Source of the DNA: Georgenia sp.
Lineage (GTDB): Bacteria > Actinomycetota > Actinomycetes > Actinomycetales > Actinomycetaceae
Assembly: GCA_027322565.1 (NCBI GenBank)
Contig: DAHVRG010000183.1
Location: forward strand, 1-6,678
Reading direction: 5' to 3'
DNA length: 6,678 nucleotides
The notes beneath the pieces were generated by a model, which saw only the letters and a list, made by a program, of their open reading frames with translations, was not told the DNA's origin and did no database searches. Both the position numbers and the translations under genes were made by a program. This document shows, one piece after another, positions 1-5,391 of the stretch (position 1 is its first letter; every line of letters begins with the position of its first letter).

Positions 1-1764
1 GTGACCACCAACCTCCTCGCCACCGCACCCGGCGGCCGGCTGACGCTCGGGCCGGCGACCGGGTCCCTGCCCGTGCAGGTCGGCTTCGACGAGCTCGGGC
101 TGCCGCTGTCGGAGGTCACCTTCGTCGTCGTCGACCTCGAGACCACCGGGGGCTCGCCCACCCGGTGCGAGATCACCGAGGTCGGGGCCGTGAAGGTGCG
201 CGGCGGGGAGGTGCTCGGGGAGTTCCAGACCCTCGTCGACCCGGGCACGCCGGTCCCGCCGATGATCACCGTCCTCACCGGGATCACCGACGCCATGCTC
301 ATCGGCGCGCCCCGGATCGGTGAGGTGCTGCCCTTGTTCCTCGAGTTCGCCGGCTTCGGGCCCACCACGGTGCTCGTCGCGCACAACGCGCGCTTCGACG
401 TCGGCTTCCTCCGCGCGGCGGCGGCCCGGCTCGACCTCACCTGGCCGTCCCCCGCGGTCGTCGACACCGTCGCGCTGGCACGCACCGTCGTCACCAAGGA
501 CGAGGCGCCGAACCACAAGCTCGCCACCCTCGCCGGGCTGTTCCACGCCACCACGAGCCCGGACCACCGCGCGCTGCACGACGCCCGCGCCACCGTCGAC
601 GTCCTCCACGCCCTGCTCGGCCGGCTCGCCCCGCTCGGCGTCACCCACCTCGAGGACCTCGCTACCGTCGCGGACCCGGTGCCTCACCGGCGGCGCCGCA
701 AGGCCACCCTGGCCGACTCCCTGCCGACGGGCCCCGGTGTCTACCAGTTCCTCGGTCCGGCCCGCGAGGTGCTCTACGTCGGCAAGGCGGTGAACCTGCG
801 GCGCCGGGTGCGCTCCTACTTCACGGCCGGGGAGAAGCGCAAGCGCATCGGTGAGATGCTCGACCTCACCCAGGACGTCCGCACCATCCCGTGCGCCACC
901 GAGCTCGAGGCCGCCGTGCGTGAGCTGCGGCTCATCGCCGAGCTCGGCCCCCCGTACAACCGCCGCTCCCGCCGGCCGCACCCCCGGCCGTGGATCCGGC
1001 TCACCGACGAGCCGTTCCCGCGGCTGTCGATCGTCCGCAGCGTCCCCGCCGACCGGAGCCAGGACGCCGTCGGGCCGTTCTCCTCCCGTGCCGCGGCGCA
1101 GGCGGCGCTCGAGGCGTTGGAGGAGGCCTTCGCGCTGCGCCGGTGCACGCAGCGCCTCCCCGTCGTCCCGCGGGCGGACGCCCGGGCCTGCGCGCTGGCG
1201 GAGATGGGCCGCTGCGGGGCGCCGTGTGTCGGCGGCCAGAGCATCCAGAGCTACGCGGAGGTCGTCGCCACTGCCCGCGCGGGGCTCACCTCCTCCGCGG
1301 GGCACGTCGTCACCGCGCTCCGGTCGCGGATCGGCACGCTAGCGGGCCGGCAGCGGTTCGAGGAGGCTGCCGTCGAGCGGGACCGACTCCATGCGTTCCT
1401 CGCCGCCGCCCGCCGCACCCAGCGGCTGCGTCCGCTGTGGCGCAGCCCGGAGCTCGTCGCGGCCCGCCGGCTCGAGGCGGGCGGGTGGGAGGTCGTACTC
1501 GTCCGGTACGGGCGGCTGGCCGGCACGTGCACAGTCCCCCGCGGCGTCGACCCGATGCCCGCGATCGACGCGCTCGTCGCCACCGGTGAGGAGGTCCCTC
1601 CCCCGCAGACGGTCATGGGCGCGGCAAGCGCGGAGGAGGCCGAGCTCATCGCCGACTGGGTCGAGCACCCGGCCACCCGGCTCGTCCACCTCGTCACCGG
1701 TGACGAGCCACTCGCCTGCCCCGTCGACGGTGCCGCCAAGTACCCGCTGCCGCCGCGGGGCTGA
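1..1764 (+). CDS. DEDDh exonuclease fused to UvrC/Cho-like GIY-YIG endonuclease with UVR motif
   Basis: Predicted DNA repair nuclease of 587 aa combining two activities. Residues about 40-210 are a DnaQ-type 3'-5' exonuclease: the VVDLETTG motif gives D45 and E47, the HNARFD motif gives D133, and H189 with D194 complete a DEDDh set. Residues about 240-325 are a GIY-YIG domain like the N-terminus of UvrC. By alignment from memory to Thermotoga UvrC, Y248, Y259, K262, R269, Y273 and E308 match its catalytic residues, so this half looks active. C382, C397, C405 and C409 (spacing X14, X7, X3) resemble the UvrC Fe-S cysteines. Residues 450-466 look like a UVR (UvrB-contact) motif. The RNase H-like and HhH domains of full UvrC are absent. 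It is probably the counterpart of M. tuberculosis Rv2191; a role in excision repair is inferred from the domains. GTG at base 1 is the first visible start, but sequence upstream is outside the window, so the true start could lie further left. Confidence 0.9.
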   Translation: MTTNLLATAPGGRLTLGPATGSLPVQVGFDELGLPLSEVTFVVVDLETTGGSPTRCEITEVGAVKVRGGEVLGEFQTLVDPGTPVPPMITVLTGITDAMLIGAPRIGEVLPLFLEFAGFGPTTVLVAHNARFDVGFLRAAAARLDLTWPSPAVVDTVALARTVVTKDEAPNHKLATLAGLFHATTSPDHRALHDARATVDVLHALLGRLAPLGVTHLEDLATVADPVPHRRRRKATLADSLPTGPGVYQFLGPAREVLYVGKAVNLRRRVRSYFTAGEKRKRIGEMLDLTQDVRTIPCATELEAAVRELRLIAELGPPYNRRSRRPHPRPWIRLTDEPFPRLSIVRSVPADRSQDAVGPFSSRAAAQAALEALEEAFALRRCTQRLPVVPRADARACALAEMGRCGAPCVGGQSIQSYAEVVATARAGLTSSAGHVVTALRSRIGTLAGRQRFEEAAVERDRLHAFLAAARRTQRLRPLWRSPELVAARRLEAGGWEVVLVRYGRLAGTCTVPRGVDPMPAIDALVATGEEVPPPQTVMGAASAEEAELIADWVEHPATRLVHLVTGDEPLACPVDGAAKYPLPPRG

Positions 1765-1776
1765 GCCCCTGGGGCG
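1757..1776. terminator. possible small hairpins between convergent genes
   Basis: GGGGC-TGA-GCCCC (1757-1769) forms a 5-bp stem with the nuclease stop codon in its loop. An overlapping alternative fold pairs GCCC with GGGC just downstream (1765-1776). The two convergent genes are only 18 bases apart, so a shared terminator would have to sit here. There is no T tract on either side and the stems are short, so this may be chance in GC-rich DNA. Confidence 0.25.
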
Positions 1777-1782
1777 GGCTAC

Positions 1783-2064
1783 TCAGTCGCCGAGCCCGAT
1801 GGCGAAGGCAGACTCGAGGTCGTGCCGCGAGTAGGCCTGGAACGCGATGTAGGTGCGCGTGTTGAGCACGCCCTCGACCTTGCCCACGTGGTCGGCGACG
1901 ACCTCGGCGAGGTCCTCGTGGCGGCGCACCCGGGCGATGGCGATGAGGTCGACGTCGCCGGTGACGGAGTAGACCTCGCTGATCCCGTCGAGCTCGGCCA
2001 CCTCCTGGGCGACCTCCGGGACGCGTGCCGCGTCGGTGTCGATGAGGACGATCGCGGTGAGCAT
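1783..2064 (-). CDS. stand-alone Lrp/AsnC ligand-binding (RAM) domain protein
   Basis: A 93-aa protein consisting only of the effector-binding half of Lrp/AsnC regulators. It starts MLTAIVLIDTDA, then has a helix (VPEVAQEVAELDGI), the strand-turn-strand EVYSVTGDVDLIAIARV, a second helix (DLAEVVADHVGKVEGV) and the strand TRTYIAFQAY. This is the ferredoxin-like beta-alpha-beta-beta-alpha-beta pattern, with the family's GDVDLI-type turn. No helix-turn-helix is present. Such proteins form oligomers that bind amino acids in known relatives; the ligand here is unknown, and it could act alone or mix with full-length Lrp proteins. The start at 2064 is chosen because AAGGAG lies 5 bases upstream; an in-frame ATG at 2094 would add ten unlikely residues. 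It lies 63 bases downstream of trpD in the same direction and may be partly cotranscribed with it. Confidence 0.85.
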   Translation of the reverse strand: MLTAIVLIDTDAARVPEVAQEVAELDGISEVYSVTGDVDLIAIARVRRHEDLAEVVADHVGKVEGVLNTRTYIAFQAYSRHDLESAFAIGLGD

Positions 2065-2069
2065 GAGGT

Positions 2070-2075
2070 CTCCTT
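2070..2075 (-). promoter_or_regulatory. ribosome binding site of the RAM protein gene
   Basis: On the - strand this reads AAGGAG, 5 bases before the ATG at 2064. It settles the start in favour of the 93-aa form over the ATG at 2094. Confidence 0.75.
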
Positions 2076-2084
2076 CGTCTCGGT

Positions 2085-2100
2085 GGCGGGTCACCCCGCC
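2085..2100 (-). other. GC-rich hairpin between trpD and the RAM gene
   Basis: GGCGGG-TCAC-CCCGCC (+ strand reading) is a perfect 6-bp stem with a 4-base loop. It lies about 27 bases after the trpD stop codon and ends about 9 bases before the Shine-Dalgarno of the next gene. No T run follows in the direction of trpD transcription, so it is not a textbook intrinsic terminator. It could slow or stop transcription, protect the trpD mRNA end, or do nothing. Confidence 0.35.
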
Positions 2101-2127
2101 GGGTCCATCATGTCGCAGGAGGAACGG

Positions 2128-3210
2128 TCACAACCGGGCGCCGGCGTCCACCCACCGGTCGAGCACGCCGCGTGCACGACCGTCGTCGATCGCGGCCGCC
2201 GCGTGCTCGATCCCGGCGCGCAGCCGCGAGACGAGGTCACCGGCGGACGGCTCCGTGCCCGGCAGCGAGCCGTAGGCGACGAGGGCGGCGGCCGAGTTGA
2301 GGAGGACGGCGTCCCGGACCGGCCCGGACCTGCCGTCGAGCAGGTCCCGGGCGACCCCGGCGTTGAAGACGGCGTCCGCGCCGCGCAGGTCGCCGATGTC
2401 CGCCGCCGCGAGCCCGAAGGCCTCGCGGGTGTCGATGAGCTGCTCGGTCACCCCGCCGTCCTCGACCACCCAGACCCGGCTCTGCGCCGTCGTCGTCAGC
2501 TCGTCGAGGCCGTCCTCGCCGCGGAAGACGAGCCCGCGGGTCCCGCGTCGGGCGAGCACACCGGCGACGAGCGGGGCGATGCGCCGGTCGGCGACGCCGA
2601 TGGCGGCGGCCCGCGGTCGGGCGGGGTTGGTGAGCGGGCCGAGCACGTTGAAGGCGGTGCCGACACCGAGCTCGCGCCGTGCCGTGGCGGTGTGCCGGAA
2701 CGAGGGGTGGAAGGTCTGGGCGAAGCAGAAGGTGATCCCGACCTCGCGGAAGATCGCCTCGACCTGGGGGACGCTCATGTCGAGCCGCACCCCGAGCGCC
2801 TCGAGCACGTCGGCCGAGCCGCTGGCCGAGCTCGACGCACGGTTGCCGTGCTTGACCACCGGCACGCCCGCGCCGGCGACGACGAGCGAGGCCATCGTCG
2901 AGATGTTCACCGTCCGCGCCCGGTCACCACCGGTCCCGACGATGTCGACGACGTCATCCGGCAGGTCGACCCGCACCGCATGCTCGAGCATGACGTCGGC
3001 GAGGCCAGTGAGCTCGGCGACCGTCTCGCCCTTGGCCCGCAGCGCGACGAGGAAGCCGGCGAGCTGGACGGGGCTGGCCAGGCCGGACATCACCTGGTCC
3101 ATGGCCCAGCCGGTCTGCGCCGCGCTCAGGTGCTCACCGGCGACGAGCGCGGTGATGAGGTCGGGCCAGGTGGGTACGACCGGCTCGACGCCCTCGGGCC
3201 CCGCACTCAT
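2128..3210 (-). CDS. trpD: anthranilate phosphoribosyltransferase
   Basis: Transfers the phosphoribosyl group of PRPP to anthranilate, giving N-(5-phosphoribosyl)anthranilate in tryptophan synthesis; the enzyme is a cytosolic homodimer. The 360-aa length is normal for the family. The N-terminal helical domain (about 13-80) is followed by the PRPP-binding glycine motif VGTGGD (91-96) and NIST (102-105). Then come the anthranilate/PRPP loop [25 protein letters not shown] segment (120-140), the GPLTNPARP motif (191-199) and the metal-binding D236-E237 pair. All key motifs are intact. The start ATG at 3210 overlaps the stop of the receiver gene as ATGA and has no good Shine-Dalgarno, suggesting coupled translation. 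The frame stays open upstream to 3495, but that part is antisense-frame shadow of the receiver gene. No other trp gene is present, so this trpD stands apart from any trp operon. Confidence 0.96.
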   Translation of the reverse strand: MSAGPEGVEPVVPTWPDLITALVAGEHLSAAQTGWAMDQVMSGLASPVQLAGFLVALRAKGETVAELTGLADVMLEHAVRVDLPDDVVDIVGTGGDRARTVNISTMASLVVAGAGVPVVKHGNRASSSASGSADVLEALGVRLDMSVPQVEAIFREVGITFCFAQTFHPSFRHTATARRELGVGTAFNVLGPLTNPARPRAAAIGVADRRIAPLVAGVLARRGTRGLVFRGEDGLDELTTTAQSRVWVVEDGGVTEQLIDTREAFGLAAADIGDLRGADAVFNAGVARDLLDGRSGPVRDAVLLNSAAALVAYGSLPGTEPSAGDLVSRLRAGIEHAAAAIDDGRARGVLDRWVDAGARL

Positions 3211-3638
3211 CGGGAGGCGCCCGCGCGGAGGAGGTCCGCGACCGCCTGCTGGATCGTGATCGGGTCGATGGGTGCCTCGACGATGGCGTCGGCCTGCGCC
3301 CAGGTGGCGAGCCACGCGTCCTGCGGCCGCGCGGTGAGGACGAGCACCGGCGGGCACTTGTACATCTCCGTCTTGAGCTGACGAGCCACCGCCATGCCGC
3401 CGACCTTCGCCGCCTCGCCGTCGAGGACCAGGAGGTCGAAGTCGCCCTCGTGGGCCTTCATCACGACGCCGGCGTGGGTCGCCGCCTCCGTCCACCGGAT
3501 GCGCGGCAGATCCGCCGCCGCACGACGGCCGACGGCGCGACGCACCTGCTCACGGGTCGTCACGTCGTCGCTGTAGACCAGCACGTCCACGACGTCGGTG
3601 GCGGTGGTCGTGGCGGCGTCGGGCTGCGCGGGCGTCAT
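3207..3638 (-). CDS. stand-alone receiver-like (response regulator) protein with degenerate active site
   Basis: A 143-aa protein with the CheY-like fold. The first strand VDVLVYSDD ends in the acidic pair D24-D25, DLLVLDGE carries the likely phosphoacceptor D73, and VLVLTAR carries the switch Thr T102. The usual Lys-Pro after strand five is replaced: the segment IVEAPIDP has Ala122 where the conserved Lys should be. No output domain follows, since the protein ends 12-13 residues after the last helix. It may therefore be a weakly or non-phosphorylated protein-interaction module rather than an ordinary response regulator. The ATG at 3638 is preceded by GGAGG with 6-base spacing. The frame stays open far upstream but lacks sense there. 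It overlaps trpD by four bases and diverges from ctaE. Partner and function are unknown. Confidence 0.85.
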   Translation of the reverse strand: MTPAQPDAATTTATDVVDVLVYSDDVTTREQVRRAVGRRAAADLPRIRWTEAATHAGVVMKAHEGDFDLLVLDGEAAKVGGMAVARQLKTEMYKCPPVLVLTARPQDAWLATWAQADAIVEAPIDPITIQQAVADLLRAGASR

Positions 3639-3642
3639 CGTG

Positions 3643-3649
3643 CTCCTCC
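3643..3649 (-). promoter_or_regulatory. ribosome binding site of the receiver-like gene
   Basis: Reads GGAGGAG on the - strand, with the GGAGG core 6 bases before the ATG at 3638. It decides the start within a frame that stays open for more than a kilobase upstream. Confidence 0.75.
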
Positions 3650-3835
3650 AAGATTGCTCGGTACACACCGCGAGAGACGGTGGGCCTCCCCGCATGGTAG
3701 TCACGGCGCGCCCGGAGGCGGGCACCGCGCCGGGCCACGAACGGGACGAAACGGACGCCCACCGGGGTGGCTCGCCGACGCGTGTCCGATCCGGGACCAA
3801 AGGCGCAGCCGCGAGATGGCGCGGAAGTTCTCCCC

Positions 3836-3847
3836 TTCCCGTGGGAA
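3836..3847. repeat. short palindrome TTCCC-GT-GGGAA
   Basis: Perfect 5-bp inverted arms around a 2-base centre, about 56 bases before the ctaE start. The size and position would suit a binding site for a dimeric regulator, but no second copy is visible in the window and it could be chance. Confidence 0.3.
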
Positions 3848-3872
3848 CGGCTGCGAATCGCGCACCGGCGGA

Positions 3873-3883
3873 GTGGTCACCAC
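3873..3883. repeat. short palindrome GTGGT-C-ACCAC
   Basis: Perfect 5-bp arms around a single base, centred 25 bases before the ctaE ATG and just upstream of the candidate -10 box, so it would overlap the -35 region. That is a typical repressor site position, but no known consensus is recognised. Confidence 0.3.
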
Positions 3884-3898
3884 CCCCCTGAGTCGGGC

Positions 3899-3904
3899 CA
3901 TAAT
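3899..3904 (+). promoter_or_regulatory. possible -10 box for a leaderless ctaE transcript
   Basis: CATAAT differs from TATAAT by one base and stands out in GC-rich surroundings. It overlaps the ATG at 3903 and is followed, after exactly 7 bases, by an in-frame GTG at 3912. That spacing is typical of leaderless actinobacterial genes, in which transcription begins at the start codon. No -35 match is evident. Confidence 0.35.
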
Positions 3905-4556
3905 GGCCAACGTGTCGTCTACAACGGCTGCTCCAAGCGCCCCCCAGGTGAACGTCAACCGCCCGAACACCGTCTCGGTCGGCACCATCGTCTGGCTGTC
4001 CAGCGAGCTCATGTTCTTCGCCGGACTCTTCGCCATGTACTTCACGCACCGTTCGGTGTCGGCGGACATCTGGCCGGAGCACTACGACATGCTCAACATC
4101 CCGTGGGCGCTGACGATCACCCTCGTCCTCGTGGCGAGCTCGGTCACCGCCCAGATGGGTGTCTTCGCAGCCGAGCGCTTCCAGGCACGTCGCACCGGCT
4201 CGCTGTTCGACGTCCGGCGGTGGGGCATGGAGGAGTGGTTCATCCTCACGTTCCTCATGGGCGCCTTCTTCGTCGCGGGGCAGACCTACGAGTACGCCGA
4301 GCTCGTCTCCCACGGCGTCACCGTGTCCTCCAGCCCGTACGGCTCGGTGTTCTACATCATGACGGGCTTCCACGCCCTGCACGTCATCGGCGGGCTCATC
4401 GCCTTCGTCTTCATCCTCGGGCGCTCCTTCGCCGCCAACCGCTTCGGCCACCTCGAGGCCACCGGCGCCGTCGTCGTGTCCTACTACTGGCACTTCGTCG
4501 ACGTCGTCTGGGTCGCGATGTTCTTCATCATCTACTTCCTCGAGCTCTTCGTCTGA
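3903..4556 (+). CDS. ctaE: cytochrome c oxidase subunit III (aa3 type)
   Basis: Integral membrane subunit III of the aa3 terminal oxidase; in the family it stabilises the catalytic subunit I and its proton uptake. The protein is 217 aa with five predicted membrane helices (about 24-46, 67-90, 111-130, 147-172 and 190-216), the short actinobacterial form lacking the first two helices of the seven-helix type. Recognisable segments are [13 protein letters not shown] (31-43), QTYEYAEL (127-134), [10 protein letters not shown] (155-164) and [10 protein letters not shown] (194-203). The start is uncertain: ATG 3903 is used here, GTG 3912 would fit a leaderless mRNA, and ATG 3816 would add 29 residues without family resemblance. 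None has a clear Shine-Dalgarno. It precedes qcrC by 55 bases, and subunits I and II are not in the window. Confidence 0.95.
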   Translation: MANVSSTTAAPSAPQVNVNRPNTVSVGTIVWLSSELMFFAGLFAMYFTHRSVSADIWPEHYDMLNIPWALTITLVLVASSVTAQMGVFAAERFQARRTGSLFDVRRWGMEEWFILTFLMGAFFVAGQTYEYAELVSHGVTVSSSPYGSVFYIMTGFHALHVIGGLIAFVFILGRSFAANRFGHLEATGAVVVSYYWHFVDVVWVAMFFIIYFLELFV

Positions 4557-4597
4557 GCACGTGCGCGACCTGCCCCTGTCCATCACCAACGCTAGAC

Positions 4598-4602
4598 AAG
4601 GA
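4598..4602 (+). promoter_or_regulatory. ribosome binding site of qcrC
   Basis: AAGGA with 9-base spacing to GTG 4612. It favours that start over the in-frame GTG at 4561, which has no such site and would put 17 polar residues before the membrane anchor. Confidence 0.6.
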
Positions 4603-4611
4603 CACAACACC

Positions 4612-5391
4612 GTGAAGGCACTCGCCGCCAGCAGAAGACACCGGGCAGCACCGGTTGTCCTCCTGCTCCTGGCCCTGATCCTGACGGGGGTGGCGTACGC
4701 AGCGCTCACCCCCAAGCCGGCCACCGCGCAGACGGCCAGCCAGGAACAGATCGAGACTGGACAGGCGCTGTTCCGCACGAACTGCTCCACCTGCCACGGG
4801 CTCGACGCGCAGGGCACCGACCTCGCCCCGTCGCTGGTCGGGGTGGGTGCCGCCTCGGTGCACTTCCAGGTGTCCACCGGCCGCATGCCGATGGCCAACA
4901 ACTCCCCGCAGGCGGAGCGCAAGAACCCGGTCATGAACGAGGAGCAGACCGCGGCCCTCTCCGCCTACGTCGCGAGCCTGGGCCCCGGCCCCTCGATCCC
5001 GTCGGCCGACCAGGTCGACCCCGAGCAGGGCAACGCGGCCAACGGTATGGAGCTCTTCCGCACCAACTGCTCGATGTGCCACAACGCCGTCGGCGCCGGT
5101 GGCGCGCTGACCGAGGGCAAGGTCGCCCCGCCGCTGGACGACGCCACGCCCACGCAGATCTGGGAGGCCATGCGCACCGGCCCGCAGTCGATGCCGATCT
5201 TCAACGAGGCCTCGATCACCGACGAGGGCGCGCGCGACGTCATCGCCTACGTCCTGGAGCAGCGCGAGGTGAGCCCGGGCGGGATCTCGCTGGGCAACCT
5301 CGGCCCCGTCTCCGAGGGTTTCTGGGTGTGGATCATCGGGATCGGCGGGATCATCGGTATTGCAGTGTGGATGGGAGCTAGGTCCTCGTGA
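4612..5391 (+). CDS. qcrC: di-haem cytochrome c subunit of the menaquinol:cytochrome c reductase (cytochrome cc)
   Basis: This subunit carries electrons from the Rieske centre towards the aa3 oxidase, replacing separate cytochromes c1 and c. The protein is 259 aa. An N-terminal hydrophobic anchor or signal lies at about 13-32. The first cytochrome c domain has the haem site CSTCH (C58, C61, H62) with likely Met ligand in GRMPM (M92 or M94). The second has CSMCH (C153, C156, H157) with likely Met ligand M194 in QSMPIF. A C-terminal helix (about 237-255) anchors the haem domains on the outer face of the membrane. The two haem domains share LFRTNCS, a sign of internal duplication. GTG 4612 is chosen for its upstream AAGGA. 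The stop overlaps the qcrA start as GTGA. Haem attachment would need the cytochrome c maturation system, which is not in the window. Confidence 0.96.
   Translation: MKALAASRRHRAAPVVLLLLALILTGVAYAALTPKPATAQTASQEQIETGQALFRTNCSTCHGLDAQGTDLAPSLVGVGAASVHFQVSTGRMPMANNSPQAERKNPVMNEEQTAALSAYVASLGPGPSIPSADQVDPEQGNAANGMELFRTNCSMCHNAVGAGGALTEGKVAPPLDDATPTQIWEAMRTGPQSMPIFNEASITDEGARDVIAYVLEQREVSPGGISLGNLGPVSEGFWVWIIGIGGIIGIAVWMGARSS

Larger units (their letters stand above)
3639..3902. promoter_or_regulatory. divergent intergenic region between the receiver gene and ctaE
   Basis: This 264-base region must hold promoters for the leftward receiver-trpD unit and the rightward ctaE gene. I see no clear TTGACA/TATAAT pair on either strand. 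Weak candidates are TACCAT on the - strand (3694-3699) for the receiver gene and CATAAT on the + strand (3899-3904) for ctaE. It also contains an inverted repeat CGGCGCG/CGCGCCG (3704-3710 with 3726-3732) and two shorter palindromes listed separately. If ctaE used the in-frame ATG at 3816, the last 87 bases would be coding; I judge this unlikely because the extra residues resemble no part of subunit III. Confidence 0.6.

Noticed and set aside
1822..3381. Long + strand open frame opposite trpD and the RAM gene
   Set aside because: It lies antisense to trpD, which has all family motifs. The translation is Arg/Asp/Gly-rich without recognisable domains, as expected of a shadow frame in GC-rich DNA.
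3211..3495. N-terminal extension of TrpD on the - strand
   Set aside because: It would overlap the receiver gene entirely in another frame, is Arg/Gly-rich, and TrpD is already of normal length from 3210.
3450..3902. Upstream extension of the ctaE frame, including ATG 3816
   Set aside because: The added residues do not resemble subunit III and cross the divergent promoter region; no ribosome site supports them.
4557..4611. Separate promoter for qcrC in the ctaE-qcrC gap
   Set aside because: Only weak AT-containing words (such as TAGACA) occur with no matching -35 box; read-through from ctaE is simpler, though a weak promoter cannot be excluded.
3639..4934. Upstream extension of the receiver frame on the - strand through ctaE and qcrC
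   Set aside because: It runs antisense to two clear membrane/cytochrome genes, the translation is low-complexity, and a strong ribosome site marks the true start at 3638.
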